Source: Firmicutes bacterium UBA1393
GTDB taxonomy: Bacteria; Bacillota; DTU025
Assembly: GCA_002305255.1 (NCBI GenBank)
Contig: DBQN01000098.1
Coordinates: 1-16,621 of the forward strand
Direction: 5' to 3'
DNA: 16,621 nt
Shown here: positions 8,349 through 15,187 of the stretch, piece by piece
Layout: each line of letters starts with the position of its first letter
Numbering within the stretch: position 1 is the first letter of the stretch
Position numbers and translations under genes: made by a program
The notes under the pieces: generated by a model
Seen by the model: the letters and a program-made list of their open reading frames with translations, nothing else
Databases searched by the model: none
Told to the model about the DNA's origin: nothing

Positions 8349-10793
8349 CTATGCCTCCACAGCTGCGAACCTGGCACAAGCTCCTACAGCTTCGTCGCCA
8401 TCGTATGCCCTCAAGTCTAGCCACACCCAATCATAGCCCATGGCGCTGTAGCACTCAATGGCGTTCGGGGCGGTGCCTGCTGCTGGCAGCACATCGGGCC
8501 CGTACACATGCGCCCGGCAACTCCTATCGAACGTCATGTACAACTTGTCTCCGCCTTCACCCGCAAGAAAGGCCGGCTTCCCGCCCTCTCGGCAGGGCGC
8601 CGTGCAGTCGCCCCTCCGGAACCCGCCCGTGCTTCCTCGTCTGCGAGCTAGACCCAGCTCTGCCCCGAGCACGCAGTACCTGGTGACACCCAGGTGCGGC
8701 CTTCCGCCTGCCACGATGGCGCAAGCAACACCATCGTCGCCGGCGCCCTCTGCCAACCGAGCGGGCCAGGCCGGCGGCGGCTCAGAGCCAGCGAACGGAA
8801 CGACGTATCCCCTGGCCCCCAACTGGAGCACCCATTCGACCGCTTCAGGCCCGCAGATCTCGCACCCGGGGCCGGCCAGAGTGGCCTCGGGTGCAAGGTC
8901 GAGGGCGTGTGAAAGCAGCGCAAGGTCTTCTACGATCAGCAGCTCCGCCCCGGCCTCTTGCGCCTTGGCCATCTGGGAGACTGCATAGTCCATGTCATCA
9001 TCCAGCACCTCTGTAACGGTATCATAGGCGCATCTGAGACCGGCGGCACGCGCTGTGGCGAAATACTCTGCCATCACGCGGTATGGCGTGTCACAGTCTA
9101 CACACACTCCGTGCGCCCCCGCCGCAGCGAGACTCTGCGGGTCAACGTCACACGTGACGAGTGCCATGATCCGCGTTGACGCGACTGCATGCGACCTCGC
9201 ATCAGCCGGCCGATGACTCTGAGGCAGGGCGAAATGCGATCCCTGCCCGACCTCGCGCCGGTACGGTGCCAGGATGGTGCTGATCAGATCAGAGAGGGCC
9301 TCTCTGCGCACGGCGTTCACTTCTGAAGGCGCCACCACGACTCCCTCTTCGACGTTGCACTCCGCCACATGCACATTGATGGGGCGTCCCCCGTTGCGCG
9401 CCAGCTCATCAGCGAGCCACTGCGGCGACAGGCACCGCCCCTCGCCGCAAGGCCTGGGCTGAGCCCCCTGTCGCGTCGCCTCTTCCCCCGCCCCCCGGTA
9501 AGTCACCGTCAGAGGTTCCCCGAGCCTGGCATCGGCGCGTGCCTCCACGTCGATCAGGCGCGGGCCGGTCCAGCCACTGCCTGATCTCGCGGCTCCGGCG
9601 CCAGAGCCCTGGTGCGACGACACCATGTACACCGCGAACCCGGGCTGAACTCTGTCGCCGGCGTTTGCCCACGCCCGTTGGCCGGGCTGCCAGGCACCGG
9701 TCGGCGGCGCATCAACCGGGTTAAGCCTCGCCGCCCGGGCTACGGTGCCCGACGTTGGGCGGGCCTCCAGTCTTCCCAGGCCGGAGCAGGGCCGGGAGAA
9801 CCGCATAAGCACCCGACCGTCTGATCGCCGGACGGACTCCACCGTGCCCACGGCCATTCCCTCATCCCCGCCGTGGCTGCGACTTACATACTCGCTGGCC
9901 TGGTGCCCCATGTAGAAGCCCGGGCCGAGGCCTGTATTGAAGGTCGTGCTCAACTCCTCGAACTGCTCGGCGATGCCAGGCTGGTCAGCAACTCCGGCCA
10001 GCCTGTCGAGTTCGCGCCTGTAAACCCTGCAAACACCGGAGGTCCACACAGGCCCCATGCCTGCCGCCTTTATCACAAACTTCACAACGCCCGCAAGCGC
10101 TAGCTGCCTGAGGGGCTTGACCGCCGCCAGAGTCCTGAGGTTCAGGAGATGCGATGGCTCCCCGCGACCGTTCAGCGCCCACCGGCCTCTCTGCATCCTG
10201 TGATCCCAGCGCCCTGCCGCAGAAGCCGCTTCCCCCAGAAGCTCGAGCTGACCGTGGATATATGACCAGAGCTCCAAACCGGAGCCCTTCGCGGCTCTCG
10301 TGACCTGGCCAAGGCTGAGTTGAGGGCTGATGAAGGTTCCGGCCATCCCCAGGCGCTCATAGAACAGCCGTCGAGCGCTGCTCGGTGCGGCCAGCGCGCC
10401 TCCTGCGATCACGGGCATGCCCGCATCGCGGGCAACGGGCCACGTGAGCGCCAGAGCGTTCCAGTCATCAACAATCACGCCATCGACGCCGGCACGGGCA
10501 AAGTCAGCAATTGCCTGAACATAAGCAGCCTGATACCCCTGCGCGGCGAAGGCAACCGGCGGCGCGCCATCTGCGGATCCGGGGGCGCCTGCCTGAACCC
10601 ACACTCTGGCACCCAACAGGTGAAGGTCATCAACCAGCCTGATGGCGCTTGCCTGCCCATCGTCGCCGGCGGCGGCGGTGGCGGCAGCAGCTGCAGCGGC
10701 GGTGACGGCCGCTCCCATCAGCACTACTCCGTCGGCTCCGGCGCCGAGAGCTGCCAGGGCCTCTTCACGCGTCGACACCTGTGCCACAAGCAC
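8349..10793 (-). CDS. U32 family protein with DUF3656, RlhA/YrrO-like, divergent
   Basis: U32 proteins were once called collagenase-like peptidases. Characterised members (RlhA, TrhP, UbiU/V) are iron-sulphur proteins that hydroxylate rRNA or tRNA bases or ubiquinone precursors. The 814-aa product has a first U32 barrel (about 1-270; ADGVVLMG at 21-28) and a conserved FNTGLGPGFYMGHQ segment (285-298). A DUF3656-like part includes APSEVNAVRREALSDL (about 488-503). A second U32-like part follows, with C707, C730, C734 and C759 in RYCVLG, GDCTAPC and FDRSC. The first barrel is divergent: the EVFVHGALC-type signature reads ELWSYIHGQLEL (174-185), with no cysteines. An Ala-rich run covers 28-42. 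The GTG at 10793 is chosen because AGGGAGGAG lies 9 nt upstream and the barrel's first strand begins there; a TTG at 10868 lacks any ribosome site. A U32 gene next to mutS2 is common in clostridia. The substrate is unknown. Confidence 0.82.
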   Translation of the reverse strand: MLVAQVSTREEALAALGAGADGVVLMGAAVTAAAAAAATAAAGDDGQASAIRLVDDLHLLGARVWVQAGAPGSADGAPPVAFAAQGYQAAYVQAIADFARAGVDGVIVDDWNALALTWPVARDAGMPVIAGGALAAPSSARRLFYERLGMAGTFISPQLSLGQVTRAAKGSGLELWSYIHGQLELLGEAASAAGRWDHRMQRGRWALNGRGEPSHLLNLRTLAAVKPLRQLALAGVVKFVIKAAGMGPVWTSGVCRVYRRELDRLAGVADQPGIAEQFEELSTTFNTGLGPGFYMGHQASEYVSRSHGGDEGMAVGTVESVRRSDGRVLMRFSRPCSGLGRLEARPTSGTVARAARLNPVDAPPTGAWQPGQRAWANAGDRVQPGFAVYMVSSHQGSGAGAARSGSGWTGPRLIDVEARADARLGEPLTVTYRGAGEEATRQGAQPRPCGEGRCLSPQWLADELARNGGRPINVHVAECNVEEGVVVAPSEVNAVRREALSDLISTILAPYRREVGQGSHFALPQSHRPADARSHAVASTRIMALVTCDVDPQSLAAAGAHGVCVDCDTPYRVMAEYFATARAAGLRCAYDTVTEVLDDDMDYAVSQMAKAQEAGAELLIVEDLALLSHALDLAPEATLAGPGCEICGPEAVEWVLQLGARGYVVPFAGSEPPPAWPARLAEGAGDDGVACAIVAGGRPHLGVTRYCVLGAELGLARRRGSTGGFRRGDCTAPCREGGKPAFLAGEGGDKLYMTFDRSCRAHVYGPDVLPAAGTAPNAIECYSAMGYDWVWLDLRAYDGDEAVGACARFAAVEA

Positions 10794-11064
10794 TGTGCTC
10801 AGCTCCTCCCTCCGGTCCCCAATCGTGCCCCACTCGCTGCTTGACGGCGCGAGCCGCTGCTGACTCAAGATTACAGCAGGAAGCGAGATAAGGTATCACC
10901 CATATGGACGGGGTTGCTGCAGAGACGGCGATACTCGCCGCCCCTGCGCCCTCAGAATCGAACTAGGTACTGCCGCGTACAAACTGAAGTCGCCCCGCGC
11001 AGCCTGGTCATGCACGCAAGAGCATCTAACGCCCGGCTCGCATCCGCAAGCAGGGGCTAAGCCG
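10794..11064 (-). other. Long leader before U32-mutS2, no gene seen
   Basis: About 270 nt separate the upstream gene from the U32 start. If transcription begins at the extended -10 at 11065-11070, almost all of this is a 5' untranslated leader of about 265 nt. It holds an 8-bp hairpin on the minus strand (10924-10942, CGGCGA-GTA-TCGCCG core with one G-U pair) and a short GTAC-GCGGCA-GTAC palindrome. I do not recognise a known riboswitch, T-box, tRNA or ribosomal-protein leader, and I see no coding frame that convinces. Confidence 0.4.
10803..10811 (-). promoter_or_regulatory. Ribosome binding site setting the U32 start
   Basis: On the minus strand AGGGAGGAG ends 9 nt before the GTG at 10793. 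It is one of the best Shine-Dalgarno matches in the window and fixes the start of the U32 gene 25 codons inside the longest open frame. Confidence 0.75.
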
Positions 11065-11073
11065 ATTATACCA
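11065..11073 (-). promoter_or_regulatory. Extended -10 promoter for U32-mutS2
   Basis: The minus strand reads TGG-TATAAT, a perfect -10 with the TGn extension, overlapping the stop codon of the upstream gene. No clear -35 lies about 17 nt upstream. Extended -10 promoters often need none. It would give U32 and mutS2 a transcript of their own, independent of the pheT-polX genes. Confidence 0.5.
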
Positions 11074-11680
11074 GATTGCGGCTGTATGCTGCCGCCGCGG
11101 CTCTCACCGATTCTTCGTGGGCGTTCCGCGCCAGCCACTCCACGTAGCCGGGATCGACCTGCCAGATCTCGTCGAGGCTTCTTCCGGCGTACTTGCCGAA
11201 CCTGATGCTAGGTGACGTGCCGGCTGTCCTTGAGGCCGCGGGCGTCGGCGTCGACCCCACCGCCGCCGGCGACTCAGGGCCACGGGCGAACTCCTCGGGC
11301 ACAGCATCTACATCCTCGAAGTCTTCAGTGCTGTCGCCACCGAGCTCCTCGAGGGCGACCATCTCGATGCCTACCGCGTCCCTCATGGCTCTGGCTTTCG
11401 CTCTCGTGGCAGCCATGCGCAGAAGATGCGGCTGAATCGTCCGCGACACGCTGGAAGGAGAAGCGTCACCCACGTCACTGAACACACCGTCCGTGGTCTC
11501 GACCTCGGCCTCGCAGACGGCAAGATGGCCGTTGTCGGCATCGGGTACCTGTACTATCCTCGTGGTGATCCGCTTCAGGCCCCGGCCCTTGGCTAGCTGC
11601 AACACGCCGCCGTAGAGGATGAACTCGCGTCCACTGAGGCTTCGAACGAACTTCTCCTTGAACTCCCTGGTCAGCTCCAT
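11066..11680 (-). CDS. Unnamed two-domain protein: Rad52/DdrA-like N-terminus, ExoX-type C-terminal domain
   Basis: I do not know a named gene for this 204-aa protein. Residues about 1-115 include FILYGGVLQLAKGRGLKRI (20-38), then AVCEAEVETTDGVFSDVGD (54-72) and an Ala/Arg-rich helix RMAATRAKARAMRDAVGIE (88-106). The order strand-DG-x-F-x-D-x-GDASP followed by a basic helix recalls Rad52/DdrA-type single-strand annealing proteins. An acidic, Pro/Ala-rich linker (about 110-156) leads to IRFGKYAGRSLDEIWQVDP (159-177) with GYVEWLAR, which resembles the small domain found at the C-terminus of ExoX-type exonucleases and DUF3820 proteins. No nuclease active site is seen. ATG 11680 is preferred over GTG 11689 because GGAGG lies 10 nt upstream of it. 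It starts 18 nt after the DUF421 gene and lies among polX and mutS2, which fits a DNA-repair role, but the function is inferred. Confidence 0.7.
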   Translation of the reverse strand: MELTREFKEKFVRSLSGREFILYGGVLQLAKGRGLKRITTRIVQVPDADNGHLAVCEAEVETTDGVFSDVGDASPSSVSRTIQPHLLRMAATRAKARAMRDAVGIEMVALEELGGDSTEDFEDVDAVPEEFARGPESPAAVGSTPTPAASRTAGTSPSIRFGKYAGRSLDEIWQVDPGYVEWLARNAHEESVRAAAAAYSRNLV

Positions 11681-11698
11681 GTGGCCCACCCCTCCGTA

Positions 11699-12403
11699 TC
11701 ACTCATTGCGGCTAAGCTCGTCGAGGCTTATCTCGTTCTTCATGGCCACGTACAGCTCCCCACCTGAGCTGAGGCTCGCGAAGAACACCTGCCCGACATC
11801 GTCAATACCCTTGGCCTCGAGCATGTCGGCCAGATCCTTAACCGTCAGGTCGAGCATCTTCAGGTAGCGGTACTGCACTATTCCGTCGGCGATCAGCGGG
11901 AAGGCCGGCCCTTCGTAGTCGGTGTTTAGCCCCAGGTCCTTCGGCGTCACCGGTCGCTTCTGGCTCTTGGGCAACACGCTCAGGCTACCTGATGGCTCCA
12001 GCACGGCGAACTCCACGTCAGCCACGTCGAAGAAGCCCTGCCCCCTCAGCTGAGTGACAAGGTCGTTAAGGTTGTACCTCAGCCGCTGCATATTCGAGCT
12101 TATGACCTTGCCGTCCTCGATAATGACTGTCGGCTCTCCGATGATGACCCGTCGGATGCCCTGGAACTTGAGGCACGCGGCTGCCATGCCGACGTGCAAC
12201 AGGGTCAGCACGATGATGGGAGCGATACCATGGTGAAGGGGGACGTCGGGGTTCTGCAGGGGCAAGGCGCCCAGTTCTGCTATGGTGATAGCCACGACAA
12301 GGTCAAAGGGCGAGAGGTTGCCTATCTCACGCTTGCCCATCAGGCGCATGCTGAGCAGAACAAAGCCATACACGATCAACGCTCTTACGACTACGTGAAG
12401 CAT
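11699..12403 (-). CDS. DUF421 / YetF-type membrane protein
   Basis: This 234-aa protein belongs to the YetF/YkjA/YrbG family, membrane proteins of unknown biochemical role that are frequent in spore formers. Three membrane segments are visible at about 3-19, 33-48 and 58-79. They frame the family signature MGKREIGNLSPFDLVVAI (22-39), and GEPTVIIEDGKV (89-100) follows. The remainder is a soluble cytoplasmic YetF domain with LRGQGFFDVADVEFAVLE (119-136) and a C-terminal extension. The ATG at 12403 has GGAGA 6 nt upstream. It starts 92 nt after polX, behind a hairpin, and is followed after 18 nt by the unnamed two-domain gene. In B. subtilis some members are expressed in the forespore; nothing here shows such control. 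Confidence 0.88.
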   Translation of the reverse strand: MLHVVVRALIVYGFVLLSMRLMGKREIGNLSPFDLVVAITIAELGALPLQNPDVPLHHGIAPIIVLTLLHVGMAAACLKFQGIRRVIIGEPTVIIEDGKVISSNMQRLRYNLNDLVTQLRGQGFFDVADVEFAVLEPSGSLSVLPKSQKRPVTPKDLGLNTDYEGPAFPLIADGIVQYRYLKMLDLTVKDLADMLEAKGIDDVGQVFFASLSSGGELYVAMKNEISLDELSRNE

Positions 12404-12424
12404 GATCTTCTCCTGACAAAGTAA

Positions 12425-12460
12425 TCGCGCAGGGGCACCCTCTAGTATGCCCCCGCGCGA
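12425..12460 (-). terminator. Hairpin after polX, probable terminator or attenuator
   Basis: The arms TCGCGCAGGGGCA (12425-12437) and TGCCCCCGCGCGA (12448-12460) enclose a 10-nt loop. On the plus strand one position is an A-C mismatch. On the minus strand the same position is a G-U wobble, so the full 13-bp stem forms only in the minus-strand transcript. That transcript then reads TTACTTTGTC. It lies 36 nt past the polX stop and 22 nt before the DUF421 start codon. The T tract is weak, so read-through into DUF421 is likely. Confidence 0.6.
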
Positions 12461-12495
12461 AACACTCCCGGATAGCTCTTGACTCGTCCTGCCTG

Positions 12496-14223
12496 CTAAA
12501 CCCTGTTAAGCCATGCAAGCAGATCCTTCAATGGGCGTGTGTTGAGAACGTTCTCAGGCTCAAGCCATGCCCTGCGGGCGTTCCATACTCCGTAATCCAT
12601 GTTCGTGAGCTCATCAATGCCGTGCGAATCCGTGTCAATGCACACGAGTACCCCAGCATCCCGCGCGGCCCTGGCATGTTCGTCGGAAAGGTCCAGCCTC
12701 GCCGGGTAGGAGTTGATCTCCAGCGCAGTTGAGGTGTTCCTTGCCTCTCGGATGACTTCCTCGATGTCGACGGCGTATCCTGGGCGTTTGCCCAGCAACC
12801 TGCCGGTGGGATGGGCGATTATGTCCACATTGGGATTTCTCATCGCCGAGACAATTCTCGCCGTGTTGGTTTGCTTGTCGAGCTTGAACCCGCTGTGGAC
12901 TGAGGCCACCACGATATCGGCCTTCTCGAGGAGAGCATCGTCGAAGTCGAGACTGCCGTCTCGCAGTATATCCACTTCCGATCCAGCCAGGATCCGAATG
13001 CCCTTGACATGCTGTTTTGCCCGTCTCACTTCGTCTAGCTGCTGAAGGAAGCGCTCTTCCGACAAGCCCCTGGCTATCGCGAGTGATCTGGAGTGGTCGG
13101 TGATGGCCAGGTACTCATAGCCCTTCTTCTTGGCGGCTTCGGCCATCTCAATGATGCCGGCCGTGCCATCACTCCAGGTTGTGTGGGCGTGGAGATCGCC
13201 CCTGATGTCACCAGGCTCCACCAGGCGCGGCAACGACCTGGCCAGGGCCGCTTCGATCTCGCCCCGGTTCTCGCGAAGCTCGGGAGGGATGTAGTCCATG
13301 CCCAGTAATGCGTAGAGGTCAGCCTCCGACCCCACTTGCTCCAGGCCGCCATCGGCGTCACGGGTAACCCCGTATTCACTGATCTTCAGCCCCAGCCTGC
13401 CGGCGATACCTCTGAGCACGACGTGGTGCTCCTTCGATCCCGTCACATGATGCAGCGCCGTCGCATATTGCTGCGGCTCCACTACCCACAGGTCGCACTG
13501 CACGCCGGCGTGGGTCACCGCACTCGCCCTCACCGATCCCCGTGACAGGATCTCGCCGAACTCATCACAGCCGACAAACACATCCAGGAGCGCCGAGGCA
13601 TCTGATGACGCAGCCACGATGTCGATGTCGCCGACGGTGTCGCGGCGCCGCCTGATGCTTCCGCCGAGCGATATCGCCGTCACTCCGGGCATGTCCTTCA
13701 GCACCTGTATGATGCGCTCAGCCACGGGCAGAATCGCATAGAGAGGGCGCCTGCCCTGCACCGGGCTGTGCATCGATAATGCCCTGATGATGTTCTCCTC
13801 CGTTCGCTCGCCGAACCCCGGCACGGCGCGCACGAGGCCGGATCGCGCAGCCGCGAGAAGGCTGGCCGTGTCGTCGACGCCCAGCGACTCGTAGAGCTTC
13901 CAGGCGGTCTTCGCCCCGATGCCTGGTACCGCCGTCAGCGCCACGATGGCAGGCGGGACCTGTTCGCGCAGGCGCTCGAGGTAATCGAGCTTTCCGGTGC
14001 TGGCGTATTCGAGTGCTTTAGCCCTCAACGCCTCTCCCAGTCCGGGCACGCCACCATCGTCGGCCAGTGCTTCATCGACCGGCACGTCGAGCGCCAGAAC
14101 CGCATCTGCCCCGCGTCGGTACGCCCTTATCTTGAAGGGGTTGTCTCCGACGAGTTCGAGCAAGTCGGCGATCTCGCTAAATGCTTCTGCCACCGCCCGG
14201 TTGAGCCGGCTGGGGTTCGACAC
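12496..14223 (-). CDS. polX: Family X DNA polymerase with PHP domain
   Basis: Bacterial PolX is a gap-filling repair polymerase joined to a PHP domain with metal-dependent 3'-5' exonuclease and AP-endonuclease activity, thought to act in base excision repair. The 575-aa product matches family length. It has an N-terminal helical domain (EIADLLELVGDNPFKIRAYR, 17-36), helix-hairpin-helix motifs at VPGIGAKTA (99-107) and VPGFGERT (134-141), and the palm with GGS (187-189), catalytic D199 and D201 in GDIDIV, and D244 in QCDLWV. The PHP metal site includes DLHAHTTWSDG (H345, H347), ITDHS (H377), E416, H443, HPTGR (H471) and DTDSHG (D532, H534). All key residues are present. The GTG at 14223 has GGAGG 8 nt upstream, and it overlaps the end of cvpA by 47 nt. 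Confidence 0.97.
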   Translation of the reverse strand: MSNPSRLNRAVAEAFSEIADLLELVGDNPFKIRAYRRGADAVLALDVPVDEALADDGGVPGLGEALRAKALEYASTGKLDYLERLREQVPPAIVALTAVPGIGAKTAWKLYESLGVDDTASLLAAARSGLVRAVPGFGERTEENIIRALSMHSPVQGRRPLYAILPVAERIIQVLKDMPGVTAISLGGSIRRRRDTVGDIDIVAASSDASALLDVFVGCDEFGEILSRGSVRASAVTHAGVQCDLWVVEPQQYATALHHVTGSKEHHVVLRGIAGRLGLKISEYGVTRDADGGLEQVGSEADLYALLGMDYIPPELRENRGEIEAALARSLPRLVEPGDIRGDLHAHTTWSDGTAGIIEMAEAAKKKGYEYLAITDHSRSLAIARGLSEERFLQQLDEVRRAKQHVKGIRILAGSEVDILRDGSLDFDDALLEKADIVVASVHSGFKLDKQTNTARIVSAMRNPNVDIIAHPTGRLLGKRPGYAVDIEEVIREARNTSTALEINSYPARLDLSDEHARAARDAGVLVCIDTDSHGIDELTNMDYGVWNARRAWLEPENVLNTRPLKDLLAWLNRV

Positions 14224-14752
14224 GCTGACCGCCTCCTGTATCAGGTATGCCCAGGCCTCCGGGGATGTAGTCCTTCAGCTCCGACCAGAAGATACCGGCC
14301 ACCGGCTGAAGCGTCTGGGCGATCGCGGAGTCGCGTACGAGCTCATCGGCAGCGGGAATCTCCAGAGCCACGATCAGGCTCAGCACAATGCTGATGAGAA
14401 TGGCTCCCCTTGCGACTCTGAACAACGCGCCGCCCAGGCCGTTGATTACCGAAAGGCCGGGCACCTTGGCAATTAGCCCTATTCCGTGGCTGGCGACCTC
14501 CATGACTGCAAGTACGGCCAGGAAAACCACGACGAACCCCAGCACTGACAGTGCCTGATCGCTGGCTGCCGGGATCAGCGGAGCCACAAAGCTATCCGCC
14601 ACTGAGGGGCCGAGCTTGATCGCCGCCAGAAGTGCCAGAACGATGCCGAGAAGATCGAATACTTGCCTGATGAGCCCGCGCCTGAAGCCGACGATGAAGT
14701 CGATGGCGAGCAACAGCAGAATGACGCCGCTCAACCAGTCGATGCCCCACAA
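14177..14752 (-). CDS. cvpA: CvpA family membrane protein
   Basis: CvpA proteins are small membrane proteins first found through colicin V production in E. coli; the Bacillota member next to zapA and polX is YshB. The role is not settled. The product is 191 aa from the TTG at 14752, with four membrane segments at about 6-20, 30-46, 70-88 and 117-133. The family sequence GFRRGLIRQVFDLLG is near 22-36, and a Gly/Pro-rich tail ends the protein. The TTG is preferred because AGGAGG lies 9 nt upstream; a GTG two codons earlier (14758) would leave only 3 nt. The last 47 nt overlap polX in another frame, and the start is about 30 nt after zapA, so the three genes form one transcript. Confidence 0.88.
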   Translation of the reverse strand: MWGIDWLSGVILLLLAIDFIVGFRRGLIRQVFDLLGIVLALLAAIKLGPSVADSFVAPLIPAASDQALSVLGFVVVFLAVLAVMEVASHGIGLIAKVPGLSVINGLGGALFRVARGAILISIVLSLIVALEIPAADELVRDSAIAQTLQPVAGIFWSELKDYIPGGLGIPDTGGGQRVEPQPAQPGGGRSI

Positions 14753-14781
14753 GCGCACCAGCCTCCTCTGATCTCACATGG

Positions 14782-15033
14782 TCACATGGTCTCGATTATC
14801 GACACGAGCTGGCGCTGGCGCGCGCCTGCTTGGTGCAGCTCTTCGGCGAGGTTGAGCGCCGCCAGAACCGCGACATCCCTAAGCGACAGCCGCGGATCGG
14901 AAGCGGCGATCCGTCTCATCGACTCATCGACCTTGGCTGCAACCTCCATCACGTGCTCGACCGATGCACGGGCGCGGATCACGTAGTCTTCACCCATTAT
15001 CTTAGCCGTGACTCTCGCAGCGACGTCAGCCAT
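14782..15033 (-). CDS. zapA: Cell division protein ZapA
   Basis: ZapA binds FtsZ filaments and promotes their bundling at mid-cell. The 83-aa product is the normal size. It has an N-terminal globular part, beginning ARVTAKIMGEDYVIRA (6-21), followed by the long helix typical of the family (about 25-83), including SLRDVAVLAALNLAEEL (52-68). The ATG at 15033 is chosen because AAGGAG lies 8 nt upstream; a GTG three codons earlier would overlap that site. It sits between pheT and cvpA, as in B. subtilis and many relatives, which makes the assignment secure despite the short length. Confidence 0.9.
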   Translation of the reverse strand: MADVAARVTAKIMGEDYVIRARASVEHVMEVAAKVDESMRRIAASDPRLSLRDVAVLAALNLAEELHQAGARQRQLVSIIETM

Positions 15034-15156
15034 AGCGACCACTCCTTATGCATCCTGCTGCACGGTGCGCAAAGGCGCGTCCGGCGGGTGTACCCATCGT
15101 GTACCATACGCCGCGGCGCGCCTTCGTTCCTTCATAGATTGCTTCGAGTGTCATCT

Positions 15157-15175
15157 GTGGCGCGCAAAGCGCCAC
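15157..15175 (-). other. Hairpin in the pheT-zapA gap
   Basis: A perfect 7-bp stem (GTGGCGC and GCGCCAC) with a 5-nt loop begins 13 nt past the pheT stop codon. No T run follows, so termination is doubtful; it could be an RNA processing site or protect the 3' end of the pheT message. The rest of the 154-nt gap (15034-15187) holds a repeated GGTACAC/GGGTACAC motif on the minus strand but no gene or clear promoter. Confidence 0.35.
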
Positions 15176-15187
15176 GCACGGGCAGCG

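Noticed and set aside
10320..10844. 174-codon plus-strand open frame with Gly- and Ser-rich product
   Set aside because: It is antisense to the U32 N-terminal barrel; the low-complexity part is just the complement of the alanine codons there.
10794..10868. Upstream TTG start for the U32 gene at 10868
   Set aside because: It has no Shine-Dalgarno sequence, and the added 25 residues lie before the first strand of the barrel, whereas the GTG at 10793 has AGGGAGGAG at 9 nt.
10924..10942. Hairpin in the U32 leader as a terminator
   Set aside because: The stem is only 8 bp with a G-U pair and the following bases (TCTCTGCAGCAACC) are not a T run.
10930..11000. Possible tRNA in the U32 leader, because the minus strand contains GTTCGATTC like a T-loop
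   Set aside because: The T-stem has a mismatch, no acceptor stem, D-arm or anticodon arm could be placed around it, and no CCA-like end follows.
10896..11138. 80-codon open frame on the minus strand across the U32 leader
   Set aside because: It begins inside the unnamed two-domain gene in another frame, has no ribosome site and its product resembles nothing; it is best read as a chance frame in GC-rich DNA.
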